From contig NC_008570.1 of the NCBI RefSeq assembly GCF_000014805.1, positions 868,501 through 932,500 on the forward strand: DNA of 64,000 nt, written 5' to 3'. Under the pieces are notes generated by a model, which was not told the DNA's origin, did no database searches, and saw only the letters and a list, made by a program, of their open reading frames with translations. Positions 33,227-42,477 of the stretch are shown piece by piece. Within the stretch, counting starts at the first letter, position 1; every line of letters starts with the position of its first letter. This DNA comes from Aeromonas hydrophila subsp. hydrophila ATCC 7966 (lineage in GTDB: Bacteria; Pseudomonadota; Gammaproteobacteria; Enterobacterales; Aeromonadaceae). The position numbers and the translations under genes were made by a program.

Positions 33227-34516
33227 TTACTGCTGCTGTTCACGCTCGATGGCGCGCCAGCCGATGTCGTGACGGTAGAAGACGCCGTCCCACTTGATGC
33301 GACCCGCCAGCTGATAGGCCCGCTTTTGCGCCTCGGCCACGCTGTGACCGAGGGCCGTGGCGCACAGCACGCGGCCGCCGGCGGTCACCACGGTATCGCC
33401 TTCCAGCTGCGAGCCGGCGTGGAATACCTTCTCGCCGCTCGCCTCTTCCACCGGCAGGCCGCTGATGGGCTTGCCCTGCTGGTAGTCGCCGGGGTAGCCG
33501 CCCGCCGCCAGCACCACGCCGATGGCGACGCGGGGGTCATAGATGGCTTCGACCTGATCCAGCTTGCCGGCGCAGGCGGCCAGGCAGAGCTCCACCAGAT
33601 CGGAGCGCATGCGCAGCATGATGGGCTGGGTCTCGGGATCGCCGAAGCGGCAGTTGAACTCGATCACCTTGGGGTTGCCCTGGCCGTCGATCATCAGACC
33701 GGCGTAGAGGAAACCGGTGTAGACGTTGCCTTCGGCCGCCATGCCGCGCACCGTCGGCATGATCACCTGCTCCATCACCTTGCGGTGCACGTCGGCCGTG
33801 ACCACGGGGGCGGGGGAGTAGGCGCCCATGCCGCCGGTGTTGAGGCCGGTATCGCCATCACCGACTCGTTTGTGATCCTGGCTGGTGGCCATCGGCAGCA
33901 CGTGCTCGCCGTCCACCATGACGATGAAGCTCGCCTCTTCCCCGTCCAGAAACTCCTCGATCACCACCCGGGCCCCGGCGTCGCCAAAGGCGTTGCCGGA
34001 GAGCATGTCGCGGACCGCCTCTTCCGCCTCGCTCAGGGTCATGGCAACGATGACCCCCTTGCCGGCGGCCAGGCCGTCAGCCTTGATGACGATGGGGGCG
34101 CCCTTCTCGCGCAGGTAGGCCAGCGCCGGCTCCACCTCGGTGAAGTTCTGGTACTCGGCAGTCGGGATGGCGTGGCGGGCCAGAAAATCCTTGGCAAACG
34201 CCTTAGATCCTTCCAGCTGGGCGGCGGCGGCGGTCGGGCCGAAGATGGCCAGCCCCTCGGCGCGGAATGCATCGACTACCCCTTTCACCAGCGGCGCTTC
34301 CGGCCCGACGATGGTCAGACCGATGCGCTGCTCCTTGGCAAACGCCAGCAGGGCCGGGATGTCGGTGGCCGAGATGGCCACGTTCTCGATGCTCCCTTCA
34401 TGGGCGGTGCCGGCATTGCCGGGGGCGACGAAGACCCGGGTCACCAGGGGGGATTGCTTGGCCTTCCAGGCCAGGGCGTGTTCACGGCCGCCGTTGCCAA
34501 TGATCAGTACTTTCAT
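33227..34516 (-). CDS. purD: phosphoribosylamine-glycine ligase (GAR synthetase)
   Basis: Second step of purine synthesis: phosphoribosylamine + glycine + ATP to GAR. 429 residues. ATP-grasp protein with KVLIIGNGGREHALAWK at the N-terminus, VIKADGLAAGKGVIVA, EEFLDGEEASFIVMVDG and EFNCRFGDPETQ. It follows purH on the same strand, 110 nt downstream, with a terminator-like hairpin between. Confidence 0.97.
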   Translation of the reverse strand: MKVLIIGNGGREHALAWKAKQSPLVTRVFVAPGNAGTAHEGSIENVAISATDIPALLAFAKEQRIGLTIVGPEAPLVKGVVDAFRAEGLAIFGPTAAAAQLEGSKAFAKDFLARHAIPTAEYQNFTEVEPALAYLREKGAPIVIKADGLAAGKGVIVAMTLSEAEEAVRDMLSGNAFGDAGARVVIEEFLDGEEASFIVMVDGEHVLPMATSQDHKRVGDGDTGLNTGGMGAYSPAPVVTADVHRKVMEQVIMPTVRGMAAEGNVYTGFLYAGLMIDGQGNPKVIEFNCRFGDPETQPIMLRMRSDLVELCLAACAGKLDQVEAIYDPRVAIGVVLAAGGYPGDYQQGKPISGLPVEEASGEKVFHAGSQLEGDTVVTAGGRVLCATALGHSVAEAQKRAYQLAGRIKWDGVFYRHDIGWRAIEREQQQ

Positions 34517-34596
34517 CGTATCGCTCGCTTCTATTCGGGGTCACTGGCGGGCCAAAAGCCTGCGCCGGTGAAAATAGCCAGGTGAAAAGAGACAAC

Positions 34597-34620
34597 AAAA
34601 GGGCCGCCGACGGCGGCCCT
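34597..34620 (-). terminator. hairpin between purH and purD
   Basis: AGGGCCGCC...GGCGGCCCT stem (9 bp or more) followed on the minus strand by TTTTGTTG, directly after purH. It would reduce purD expression relative to purH unless bypassed. Confidence 0.7.
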
Positions 34621-34626
34621 GATCCA

Positions 34627-36219
34627 TCAGTGACGGAAGTGGCGCATGTTGGTGAACAGCATGCACATGCCGTGTTCGTCGGCGGCGTCGATCACCTCCT
34701 GGTCGCGCATCGAGCCACCGGGCTGGATGACGCAGGAGATGCCGGCGGCCGCTGCGGCGTCGATGCCGTCGCGGAACGGGAAGAAGGCATCGGAAGCCAT
34801 GACGGAGCCCGCCACGGTCAGCCCTTCATCCTCGGCCTTGATGCCGGCGATCTTGGCCGAGTAGACGCGGCTCATCTGGCCGGCGCCGACGCCGATGGTC
34901 TGGCCGTCTTTGGCATAGACGATGGCGTTGGATTTGACGAACTTGGCCACCTTCCAGCAGAACAGCAGGTCATTCAGTTCGGCCTCGGTGGGCTGACGCT
35001 TGCTGACCACGGTCAGATCCCCGAGCGTCACCATGCCAAGGTCGCGCTCCTGCACCAGCAGGCCGCCATTGACGCGCTTGAAGTCAAAGCCTTGCGCCGG
35101 CGCGGTCCACTGACCGCACTCGAGCAGCCGCACGTTCTGCTTGGCGGCGACCGCGTCGCGGGCCGCCTGGCTGACGGTGGGGGCGATGATCACCTCGACG
35201 AACTGACGCTCGACGATGGCCTTGGCGGTGGCGCCATCCAGTTCACGGTTGAAGGCGATGATGCCGCCAAACGCGGAGGTGGGGTCGGTCTGCCAGGCGC
35301 GCTCGTAGGCACTCAGCAGGTCGCTGCCAATGGCCACGCCGCACGGATTGGCGTGCTTGACGATGACGCAGGCCGGCTGGTCGAACTCTTTGACGCACTC
35401 CAGCGCCGCGTCGGTATCGGCGATGTTGTTGTAGGAGAGGGCCTTGCCCTGCAGCTGGATGGCGCTTGCCACCGAGCCCGGTGCGGCCTGCTCCTCGGCA
35501 TAGAAGGCGGCGGCCTGGTGGCTGTTCTCGCCGTAGCGCATGTCCTGCTTCTTGATGAACTGGCTGTTGAAGGTGCGCGGGAAGCGGGACTCTTCGTCAC
35601 CCTCCTTGTTGTCACCGTAAGAGGGAACCATGGTGCCGAAGTAGTTGGCGATCATGCCGTCGTAGGCGGCGGTGTGTTCGAAGGCAGCAATGGCCAGATC
35701 GAAACGGGTCGCCAGTTTCAGGCTGTTGCCGTTGCCATCCATCTCGCGGATGACGCGGTCATAGTCGGCAGCCTTGACCACGATGGCCACATCTTTGTGG
35801 TTCTTGGCGGCGGAGCGAACCATGGTCGGGCCGCCGATGTCGATGTTCTCGACCGCATCTGCCAGGGTACAACCGGGCTTGGCGACGGTCGCGGCGAAGG
35901 GATAGAGGTTGACCACGACCATGTCGATGGGGGAGATAGCATGCTGGGCCATGATGGCGTCGTCTTGCTCGCGCCGGCCGAGAATGCCGCCGTGGACCTT
36001 GGGATGCAGGGTCTTGACCCGGCCATCCATCATTTCAGGGAATCCCGTGTAATCGGAGACCTCGGTCACCGGCAGACCGGCGTCGGCCAGCAGCTTGGCG
36101 GTACCGCCGGTGGAGAGCAGGGCCACGCCACGTTCGTTGAGTGCCTTGGCAAATTCCAGGATGCCAGTCTTGTCAGACACACTCAGCAGTGCACGGCGAA
36201 TGGGTCGAGCTTGTTCCAT
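34627..36219 (-). CDS. purH: bifunctional AICAR transformylase / IMP cyclohydrolase
   Basis: Final two steps of IMP synthesis, 530 residues (E. coli 529). The N-terminal MGS-like cyclohydrolase domain has [21 protein letters not shown] and [16 protein letters not shown]. The C-terminal AICARFT domain has [25 protein letters not shown] and a C-terminal [14 protein letters not shown]...MRHFRH. ATG 36219 fits the family start ([16 protein letters not shown]). Confidence 0.97.
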   Translation of the reverse strand: MEQARPIRRALLSVSDKTGILEFAKALNERGVALLSTGGTAKLLADAGLPVTEVSDYTGFPEMMDGRVKTLHPKVHGGILGRREQDDAIMAQHAISPIDMVVVNLYPFAATVAKPGCTLADAVENIDIGGPTMVRSAAKNHKDVAIVVKAADYDRVIREMDGNGNSLKLATRFDLAIAAFEHTAAYDGMIANYFGTMVPSYGDNKEGDEESRFPRTFNSQFIKKQDMRYGENSHQAAAFYAEEQAAPGSVASAIQLQGKALSYNNIADTDAALECVKEFDQPACVIVKHANPCGVAIGSDLLSAYERAWQTDPTSAFGGIIAFNRELDGATAKAIVERQFVEVIIAPTVSQAARDAVAAKQNVRLLECGQWTAPAQGFDFKRVNGGLLVQERDLGMVTLGDLTVVSKRQPTEAELNDLLFCWKVAKFVKSNAIVYAKDGQTIGVGAGQMSRVYSAKIAGIKAEDEGLTVAGSVMASDAFFPFRDGIDAAAAAGISCVIQPGGSMRDQEVIDAADEHGMCMLFTNMRHFRH

Positions 36220-36630
36220 CACACTATCGTCCTCAGCATAACGGGGACCGTTCCATGGGAGGCGAGGCTCAACACAGAGAGTCCCCAAATAAATGGAAGT
36301 GGGGGATTTCGCAAACCGCTCTCGCCTGAAAAACCTGCCGACAGGCAAAAGCGTTTTAGGAAATGCCCGCTTGACGCGACGCTCTCTTGTGGGCGCGTAT
36401 TCTACACAAAAAATGTGACCCGTGGTGGATTTTTTAAAGTGACAAAGCCTTGTCTGGTGCGGTGTTAAACGTTTTCTGGTTGGTTTTTGTGAAACGTTTG
36501 TCTTTTCAGTCTCTTGATGGCAAAAGGGTGGCCGCGTCCCCTTTCCTGCTGCCGGCTGGCAATCGCCGGGCAAAGGGGCGATAGTGGGGGCCGGTTGTGG
36601 CTGTGTGGCAAATTCAACGGGAGAAAAGGC
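36220..36630. promoter_or_regulatory. purH/zntR-like divergent intergenic region with two AAACGTTT palindromes
   Basis: A 411-bp non-coding stretch between divergent purH and the MerR-family gene. Two AAACGTTT cores at 36467-36474 and 36492-36499 (25 bp apart) resemble PurR (PUR box) cores, but the flanks match the full 16-bp consensus only about 9-10 of 16. A related CAAAAGCGTTTTAG sequence lies near 36350, closer to purH. No clear -10/-35 pair could be assigned. Confidence 0.35.
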
Positions 36631-37068
36631 ATGTATCGGATCGGGGAGCTGGCCAAGGCGTGCGGGGTGAAGGCGGATACCCTGCGTTTTTACGAGAAGA
36701 ATGGTCTCATCTCGCCAGGCATTCGCAACGAGTCCGGCTATCGCCTCTATGGCGAGCAGGACAAGCGGCGGCTGGAGTTCATCATCCGCGCCAAGTCGGT
36801 GGGGTTCTCGCTGGCCGACATCGGCGAATTGCTGGATCTCGATACCAACAAGGCCAAGGTCACCTGTCAGGAGGTGAAGGCGGTGGCCGACACCAAGCTC
36901 GAACAGGTGGAGCAGAAGATCGTCGAGCTGACCCGTTTTCGCGACAACCTGCGCGAGCTCTCCAACATCTGCTGCGGCGGTCCGCGCTCGGCGGAGCACT
37001 GCGCCATCCTCGAGACGCTGGAGTCCGGCGCCCCCTCCCGTCATGAGCACCACGACCATGAGCACTGA
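36631..37068 (+). CDS. zntR: MerR-family metal-responsive activator (ZntR/CadR-like)
   Basis: A 145-residue MerR regulator. The N-terminal winged HTH ([27 protein letters not shown]) is followed by a dimerisation helix and a metal loop. Cys79, Cys114, Cys115 and Cys124 match the zinc ligands of E. coli ZntR. The ZntR ligand His119 is Arg here, with a His at 123 instead, and the C-terminus ends in a His-rich tail (HEHHDHEH) like that of CadR-type sensors. Zinc or cadmium/lead sensing is likely. The usual target, a P-type exporter, is not in the window. The last 26 bp overlap the next gene. Confidence 0.82.
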   Translation: MYRIGELAKACGVKADTLRFYEKNGLISPGIRNESGYRLYGEQDKRRLEFIIRAKSVGFSLADIGELLDLDTNKAKVTCQEVKAVADTKLEQVEQKIVELTRFRDNLRELSNICCGGPRSAEHCAILETLESGAPSRHEHHDHEH

Positions 37069-37594
37069 GCTGCGCCGGCCCCGGGTATCCGCCTTTCTTG
37101 CCCTCTCCCTCGACGGCTTCATTGCCGGGGAGGGGGGCGATCTGGCCTGGCTTGAGCCCTACAACGGCGACTCCCAGGAAGAAACCGGCTACAGCGCACT
37201 GATGGCGAGCGTTGATACCCTGCTGATGGGGCGCAACAGCTACGATACTGTGCTCGGCTTTCCCGAGTGGTTTTATGGTGACAAGCCGGTGGTGGTATTG
37301 ACCCACAGACCCGCCGCTCCCCGTGAGCATGTCTCCTTTCGGCAGGGGGCGCTGGCGCAGGTGCTGGACGAGCTGTGGCAGGCGGGCAGCCGCCATCTTT
37401 ATCTGGATGGCGGCGAGGTGGTCAGGCAGGGACTGCAGGCCGCGCTGGTGGACGAGCTGATCCTGTTCTGGGTGCCGGTCACCCTGGGGGGCGGGGTGCC
37501 GCTCTTTGCAGGGCCGCTGCCCGGCGCGCTGGTGCCGGTGTCGAGCACCGTGCTGCCAAGCGGGCTGGTACGGGTTGTCTACCAACCGGCCTGA
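37043..37594 (+). CDS. dihydrofolate reductase-like (RibD C-terminal domain) protein
   Basis: A 183-residue single-domain protein of the DHFR/RibD-C superfamily: [20 protein letters not shown] near the N-terminus, [24 protein letters not shown], and [14 protein letters not shown]. Such proteins bind NADPH; the substrate is unknown and a folate role should not be assumed. ATG 37043 overlaps zntR by 26 bp; an in-frame ATG at 37058 is an alternative start. Translation is probably coupled to the metal regulator. Confidence 0.8.
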   Translation: MSTTTMSTELRRPRVSAFLALSLDGFIAGEGGDLAWLEPYNGDSQEETGYSALMASVDTLLMGRNSYDTVLGFPEWFYGDKPVVVLTHRPAAPREHVSFRQGALAQVLDELWQAGSRHLYLDGGEVVRQGLQAALVDELILFWVPVTLGGGVPLFAGPLPGALVPVSSTVLPSGLVRVVYQPA

Positions 37595-37721
37595 GGATCC
37601 CGCCAGCCCCCTTGCAGGCGGGCCGGGAGAGGCGCACAATCGGCACGTTTTTTCGCCGTCAGCCCCGGTTCTGTGGTGGCTGGGGCGATGGGCAAACACA
37701 CAACCGCATCAAGGAGCCGAT

Positions 37722-37940
37722 ATGGCCAAGAAGAAGGTGACCCAGGTCACCACCGAGCCCGCCTGCGAACATCAGCGCGGCATCATTCAGGACAACCACC
37801 TCAAGGCACTGGTGACCTCTCCCCTGTTCCAGGCCCGGGTCGAACCGAGCAAGAAAGGCAAGGGCAGCTATCAGCGCAAGGCCAAGCACGGCAAGCGGTG
37901 GGAGCCCGGCCAACAGCAGATGGTACGCGTCTGCTGCTGA
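37722..37940 (+). CDS. arfA: alternative ribosome-rescue factor ArfA
   Basis: Rescues ribosomes stalled on non-stop mRNA by recruiting RF2, as a backup to tmRNA. The 72-residue product has the ArfA core [39 protein letters not shown]. An AAGGAG ribosome site lies 8 nt before ATG 37722. From about codon 58 onward the coding sequence is one arm of a long hairpin that includes the stop codon. In E. coli the equivalent RNA hairpin is cut by RNase III to give a truncated, active protein when trans-translation fails. Confidence 0.9.
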   Translation: MAKKKVTQVTTEPACEHQRGIIQDNHLKALVTSPLFQARVEPSKKGKGSYQRKAKHGKRWEPGQQQMVRVCC

Positions 37941-37955
37941 GCGGGTTCCTGCCGC
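37895..37955 (+). promoter_or_regulatory. long RNA hairpin across the arfA stop codon
   Basis: Outer stem: 37895-37908 (GCGGTGGGAGCCCG) pairs with 37942-37955 (CGGGTTCCTGCCGC), 14 bp with three G-U pairs. After a small internal loop, CAGCAGA (37914-37920) pairs with TCTGCTG (37930-37936) around a 9-nt loop. The arfA TGA (37938-37940) lies within it. No T-run follows, so a nuclease-cut (RNase III-like) rather than terminator role fits best. Confidence 0.72.
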
Positions 37956-37970
37956 AAGGCATCAGCTAAA

Positions 37971-38005
37971 ACAATCAGGGCGCCAATGGCGCCCTGATTG
38001 TTTCT
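37971..38005. terminator. bidirectional terminator after arfA
   Basis: ACAATCAGGGCGCC-AAT-GGCGCCCTGATTGT, a 14-bp stem followed by TTCTC on the plus strand and TTTTAG on the minus strand, between convergent arfA and hemW. Confidence 0.85.
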
Positions 38006-38022
38006 CTATTCGTTGGTGCTGA

Positions 38023-38049
38023 TTCACTCTCTTGCCGCAAGAGAGTGAA
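38023..38049. repeat. 12-bp perfect inverted repeat next to the hemW stop
   Basis: TTCACTCTCTTG-CCG-CAAGAGAGTGAA lies 7 nt beyond the hemW stop. It has no T-run and is separate from the terminator just beside it. It may protect the 3' end of the hemW mRNA. Confidence 0.6.
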
Positions 38050-38056
38050 CCCGTGC

Positions 38057-39202
38057 TCATTCGTCCATAAAGAGCTGGAGCAGCACGTTGAGATAGCGAT
38101 GGCCGAGGGGGGTGAGCTGCCAGCTGTCGCCGAGATCCTCGATCAGCTCCTTGCTCTGGGCGATGGTCAACATGGTCTCTACCCGTTCCAGCCCAAGGCC
38201 AGTGTAGGCCTCGAACTCCGCCTTGGGGGCCGGTTCAAACAATCTGAACCGGTTCATGAAGTACTCGAGCGGCAGATCGTCCGCAGTCACTTGCCACTGC
38301 TCGTCCAGATAGGGGCGGCTCGGGTCCAGATAGCCTTTCGGGTGTTTCACCTTGGCGGTGCGCAGGATCTGCGGGTTGGCAAGATCCGTCACCTTGCCGT
38401 GGGCGCCGCAGCCGATCCCCAGATAGTCGCCGAAGCGCCAGTAGTTGAGGTTGTGGCGGCACTGGTAGCCCGCCTTGGCATAGGCCGAGATCTCGTACTG
38501 CTGATAGCCGTGGGCGGTGAGCATGGCGTGGCCCTGCTCGTAGATGTCCCACAGGGTGTCATCCTCCGGCAGGGTGGGCGGCTTGGAGGCGAACGCCGTG
38601 TTCGGCTCTATGGTGAGCTGATACCAGGAGAGGTGCGGCGGCGCGCAGTCGATGGCCTGCTGCAGATCCGAGAGTGCGTCCGCCAGGCTCTGATCCGGCA
38701 GGCCGTGCATCAGATCCAGGTTGAAGGTGGGCAGTTTGATGGCGTGAGCCAGCTCGGCGGCCTTGCGCGCCTCTGCGGGCCCGTGAATGCGGCCGAGCCG
38801 GGTCAGCTTCTCCTGCTGGAAGCTCTGCACCCCGATGGAGATGCGGTTGATGCCGGCCCGCTGGAAGCCGGCGAACTTGTCCGCCTCCACCGTGCCCGGG
38901 TTGGCCTCCATGGTGATCTCGCAGTCCGCGGTGAGTTCAATGCGCGCGCGCACCCCGTCCAGCAGCGCCTGCATGGCCTCGACGCTCAGCAGGCTCGGCG
39001 TGCCGCCACCGATAAAGATGGAGGAGAGGGGGCGCCCCTGGGCCCAGTGCAGGTCTTGCTCCAGATCCTCCAGCAGGGCGGCCACGTACTCGAGGTGGGG
39101 CAGCTCCCCCTTCTGGGCGTGGGAGTTGAAGTCGCAGTAGGGACACTTCTGGACACACCAGGGCACGTGGATATAAAGGGAGAGGGGCGGCAATTGCAGC
39201 AT
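38057..39202 (-). CDS. hemW: radical SAM heme chaperone HemW
   Basis: HemN-like radical SAM protein (381 residues) that binds heme and delivers it to respiratory enzymes; once annotated as an oxygen-independent coproporphyrinogen oxidase. The 4Fe-4S motif is Cys16, Cys20, Cys23 (CVQKCPYC). Other blocks are FIGGGTPSLLS, EANPGTVEADKF, NRISIGVQSF and NLDLMHGLPDQSL. Start at ATG 39202 (MLQLPPLSLYIHVPW) aligns with the family. It follows rdgB as in E. coli. Confidence 0.95.
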   Translation of the reverse strand: MLQLPPLSLYIHVPWCVQKCPYCDFNSHAQKGELPHLEYVAALLEDLEQDLHWAQGRPLSSIFIGGGTPSLLSVEAMQALLDGVRARIELTADCEITMEANPGTVEADKFAGFQRAGINRISIGVQSFQQEKLTRLGRIHGPAEARKAAELAHAIKLPTFNLDLMHGLPDQSLADALSDLQQAIDCAPPHLSWYQLTIEPNTAFASKPPTLPEDDTLWDIYEQGHAMLTAHGYQQYEISAYAKAGYQCRHNLNYWRFGDYLGIGCGAHGKVTDLANPQILRTAKVKHPKGYLDPSRPYLDEQWQVTADDLPLEYFMNRFRLFEPAPKAEFEAYTGLGLERVETMLTIAQSKELIEDLGDSWQLTPLGHRYLNVLLQLFMDE

Positions 39203-39286
39203 GGGGTTTCCAGTGTTCAAAAAATCATCAGGGGTCGGGTTGCCCTTGTCGTCGATGACAACGGGCCGGGGCGCCGCGAACGAAAC

Positions 39287-39303
39287 GGGGGCCGACGGCC
39301 CCC
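39287..39303. terminator. small hairpin between rdgB and hemW
   Basis: GGGGGCC-GAC-GGCCCCC in the 134-bp rdgB-hemW gap; the weak T content around it suggests an attenuator or mRNA structure rather than a full terminator. Confidence 0.45.
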
Positions 39304-39336
39304 ATTGTAGATGACAACGCGGCGGGAGACAGCGCT

Positions 39337-39933
39337 TTAGTTGACCGCCGCCAGGGCCGCTTTGAGCTTGGCCAGCGCCTGGCCGCGATGGCTGAGCTGG
39401 TTCTTGAGCTCGGCCGGCATCTGGGCCGAGGTGCAGTCGTGATCGGGCACGAAGAACACAGGGTCATAGCCAAAGCCGTGCTGGCCGCGCGGCTCGTCGA
39501 TGATCATCCCTTCCCAGCTGGCCTGGCAGATGATGGGGGTGGGATCGTCGGCGTGGCGCATGTAGACCAGCACGCACCAGAAACGGGCGCTCTTGAGATA
39601 CTCGGGGGCGCCTTTCAGCTCGCCCAGCAGCTTGTCGATGTTGTCCTTGTCGCTGGCACCCTCACCGGCAAAGCGGGCGGAGTAGACGCCGGGACGGCCG
39701 TGCAGCAGATCCACTTCCAGGCCGGAGTCGTCGGCAACCGCCGGCAGGCCGGTGATGCGGGCGGCGTGGCGGGCCTTGATGATGGCATTCTCGACGAAGG
39801 TGGTGCCGGTCTCTTCGGCATCGGAGACCGCAAACTCGCTCTGTGGGATCACCTGGATCTTCATATCGGCCAGCATGGCGGCCAATTCCTTCACCTTTTT
39901 CTGGTTCCCTGTTGCCAGGACAAGCTTGTTCAT
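39337..39933 (-). CDS. rdgB: XTP/dITP pyrophosphatase RdgB
   Basis: House-cleaning enzyme (Ham1 family, 198 residues) removing dITP, dHAPTP and XTP from nucleotide pools. It has the N-terminal LVLATGNQKKVKEL, ETGTTFVENAIIKARHAA, ADDSGLEVDLLHGRPGVYSARFAG and GFGYDPVFFVPDH. ATG 39933 follows a GGAGGTG ribosome site. Confidence 0.96.
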   Translation of the reverse strand: MNKLVLATGNQKKVKELAAMLADMKIQVIPQSEFAVSDAEETGTTFVENAIIKARHAARITGLPAVADDSGLEVDLLHGRPGVYSARFAGEGASDKDNIDKLLGELKGAPEYLKSARFWCVLVYMRHADDPTPIICQASWEGMIIDEPRGQHGFGYDPVFFVPDHDCTSAQMPAELKNQLSHRGQALAKLKAALAAVN

Positions 39934-40155
39934 CGAGCACCTCCGCAAAAATAATCAGCGCATTCTATGCGGGGCTGGCGCCCAGGAAAAGCGCCAATTG
40001 CCCTGGATCACCCTCACCGGGGTCATGGCAAGATGCGGATAAAATGAATGTTTCCTGAATGGAATAACAGAAGTGATTAAATACCATTTCAATTCATTAC
40101 TGTGAGCCAGTAGACTCGCGCCCCAATCTATTTTCCCCATGCCACGAGGTGACTG

Positions 40156-41319
40156 ATGCCATTGATTCTTTTGCTTGTCCTACTGGTGCTGTTCAGTCCG
40201 CTGGCCATCGACATCTACCTGCCCGCCATTCCGCAGATGGCCGAGCAGCTGGGGGCCGAGGTGACCCTGATGCAGGGCACCATCACCTGGTTCCTGTTCA
40301 GCATGGGACTGGGACAACTGCTGGTGGGGCCGCTGGCCGATCGCTACGGCCGCAAGCCCATCGCCCTTGGCGGTGTGCTGCTCTACGGTCTGAGCGCCCT
40401 GGGTGCCGGCTTTGCCGCGAGCCTGGGTGAGCTGATGCTGGCGCGGGTGCTGCAGGGTTTTGGCGCCTGTGCCACCTCGGTGGCTGCCTTCTCTGTGGTG
40501 CGTGACAGCTACGGCCCCAAGAAGAGCGGTCAGATGATCTCCTACCTGAACGGTGCCATCTGCTTTATTCCGGCGCTGGCCCCCTTGCTCGGTGGCTGGC
40601 TCACCGCCAAGGCGGGCTGGTCTGCCAACTTCTGGTTCATGGCCGGTTATGCGGTCATCGTCGGTAGCTGGCTGCTGTGGCGGATGCCGGAGACCCGTCC
40701 GGAAGAGACCAGCAGCAGCGGCCCGCTCATCAGCTGGTCGCGCTACAGCCCGGTGCTGCGCTCCCCGAGCTTCCTGTTCAACGCGACGCTGTGCATGCTG
40801 GCGATGGCGGTGATCCTGGCCTATGTCACCGCGGCGCCGGTGCAGCTAATGGTGAAGCTGGGGCTGGACATGAGCGGCTTCAGCTACTGGTTCACCGCCA
40901 ACGCGGCACTCAACATCCTGGCCTGCTTCCTGGCGCCCCGTTTCATCGCCAGAGTGGGGCCAAGACGCACCCTGCGCATCGGCCTGCTGGTGCTGCTGCT
41001 CTCCGCCATCGCCTTGACCCTGGCCATGCACATCGAGCATCCGCTGGCCATGATGGGCCCGGTGTTCCTCTCCAGCATCGGCTTTGCCATGATCCTGGGC
41101 GCGGCCGCCGGCATGGCGCTGGCACCGTTCGGCCACTGCGCCGGCACCGCCGCCGCCCTGCTCGGTCTGTTCCAGATGAGCGGTTCCGGCGCGCTGGTGG
41201 GCTTCATCGGCGTGCTGATGCACGATCCGCTCAGCCAGCTGGCGCTGCACATGTGGCTGCTGCTGCCCCCCCTGCTGATGCTGATGACCCGCCAGGGCCG
41301 GCGCTTGTGTTTGCAATAA
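40156..41319 (+). CDS. Bcr/CflA-family multidrug efflux MFS transporter
   Basis: Drug:proton antiporter of the DHA1 group, 387 residues with 12 predicted TM helices. The Bcr/CflA N-terminal motif AIDIYLPAIPQMAEQL is present, as are motif A (GPLADRYGRKPIALGG) between TM2 and TM3 and a motif C-like segment in TM5 (IPALAPLLGGWL). The substrate cannot be set from sequence. A GC-rich hairpin (41346-41362) follows its stop. Monocistronic. Confidence 0.88.
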   Translation: MPLILLLVLLVLFSPLAIDIYLPAIPQMAEQLGAEVTLMQGTITWFLFSMGLGQLLVGPLADRYGRKPIALGGVLLYGLSALGAGFAASLGELMLARVLQGFGACATSVAAFSVVRDSYGPKKSGQMISYLNGAICFIPALAPLLGGWLTAKAGWSANFWFMAGYAVIVGSWLLWRMPETRPEETSSSGPLISWSRYSPVLRSPSFLFNATLCMLAMAVILAYVTAAPVQLMVKLGLDMSGFSYWFTANAALNILACFLAPRFIARVGPRRTLRIGLLVLLLSAIALTLAMHIEHPLAMMGPVFLSSIGFAMILGAAAGMALAPFGHCAGTAAALLGLFQMSGSGALVGFIGVLMHDPLSQLALHMWLLLPPLLMLMTRQGRRLCLQ

Positions 41320-41345
41320 ATCCTGTGCTCTGATGGGCACACTCA

Positions 41346-41369
41346 GGGGGCCTTGGGCCCCCTTCTCTA
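41346..41369 (+). terminator. terminator-like hairpin after the Bcr/CflA gene
   Basis: GGGGGC-CTTGG-GCCCCC followed by TTCTCTATTT, 27 nt after the stop; the T-run is interrupted. Confidence 0.6.
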
Positions 41370-41427
41370 TTTGGCAGGCAAGGGTTTGCCTGCACCCCGT
41401 GACACAGCTACCCGTGGAGAAAACCGG

Positions 41428-42477
41428 ATGAGCCACACAATCAATGCCGCCCTGGTGGGCTACGGCTTTGCAGGCCAAACCTTTCACGCCCCGTTTCTGA
41501 CCAGCACGCCCGGGCTCTCCCTCGGCTGGGTGGTGAGCCGCGACGCCGCCAAGGTGCAGAGCGATCTGCCCGGTTGCCGGGTCGGTTCGCTGGCCGAGGT
41601 GCTGGCGGACCCGTCGGTCGATCTGGTGGTGATCGCCACCCCCAACGACACCCATGCCCCCATCGCCCGTGAGGCCCTGCTGGCCGGCAAGCACGTGGTG
41701 ATCGACAAGCCGTTCGCCCTGGATCTGGCCGAGGCGAAGGCGCTGGTCGAGCTGGCGGAGAAGCAGCAGCGGTTGCTCAGCATCTTCCACAACCGGCGCT
41801 GGGACGGTGACTTTCTCACCGTACGCCGCCTGCTGGCGGAAGGAGAGCTCGGTCAGGTTGCCCAGTTCGAATCCCACTTCGATCGCTATCGTCCCGAGGT
41901 GCGCCAGCGCTGGCGCGAGGCGGGCGGTCCGGGTTCCGGCCTCTGGTTCGATCTCGGCCCCCACATCCTCGATCAGTCGCTCCAGCTGTTCGGTCAGCCG
42001 GACTGGCTGCAGGCGGATCTGGCCCAGCAGCGCCCCGGTGCCCTGGCGGATGACTACTTCCACGTGGTGCTCGGCTATGGCGAGATGCGGGTCGTGCTGC
42101 ACGGCAGCTGCCTGGTGTCGGCCACCATGCCGCGTTTCGTCATCCACGGCAGCGAGGGCTCCTTCATCAAGTTCGGCATGGATATGCAGGAGGAGCAGCT
42201 CAAGCTCGGCAAGCGGCCGCCGGCGGCAGACTGGGGGGTGGACAACGAACCCGGCCAGCTCAGCCGGATCCGCGACGGTCAGCTGCAGCAGCAGAGCGTG
42301 GCTGGCGAGGCAGGGGACTACGGCGCCTACTATCGCGGCGTCTGCGCCGCCATTCGTGGGGAGGGCGACAACCCGGTGCCGGCCGGCGAGGCGCTGGCGG
42401 TGATGGCGCTGCTGGACCTGGCCCGCGACAGCGCCCGCGAGGGCAAGCGGTTGGCTTGTCAGATCCTGTCTGATTGA
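41428..42477 (+). CDS. Gfo/Idh/MocA-family oxidoreductase (YdgJ-like)
   Basis: NAD(P)-dependent oxidoreductase of 349 residues. The Rossmann fold starts at ALVGYGFAGQTFHAPFL; the family motif EKPxxL appears as VVIDKPFALDLAEAKAL, with VVIATPNDTHAPIAREAL just ahead. The catalytic-region helix has FDLGPHILDQSLQLFG. Relatives act on cyclic or oxidised sugars, but the substrate is unknown. ATG 41428 follows GTGGAGAAAA; there is its own short 5' gap after the transporter terminator. Confidence 0.87.
   Translation: MSHTINAALVGYGFAGQTFHAPFLTSTPGLSLGWVVSRDAAKVQSDLPGCRVGSLAEVLADPSVDLVVIATPNDTHAPIAREALLAGKHVVIDKPFALDLAEAKALVELAEKQQRLLSIFHNRRWDGDFLTVRRLLAEGELGQVAQFESHFDRYRPEVRQRWREAGGPGSGLWFDLGPHILDQSLQLFGQPDWLQADLAQQRPGALADDYFHVVLGYGEMRVVLHGSCLVSATMPRFVIHGSEGSFIKFGMDMQEEQLKLGKRPPAADWGVDNEPGQLSRIRDGQLQQQSVAGEAGDYGAYYRGVCAAIRGEGDNPVPAGEALAVMALLDLARDSAREGKRLACQILSD

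Noticed and set aside
34627..37122. 831-codon frame extending purH upstream
   Set aside because: The extra N-terminal 300 codons run across the divergent MerR gene and have no homology; ATG 36219 is the family start.
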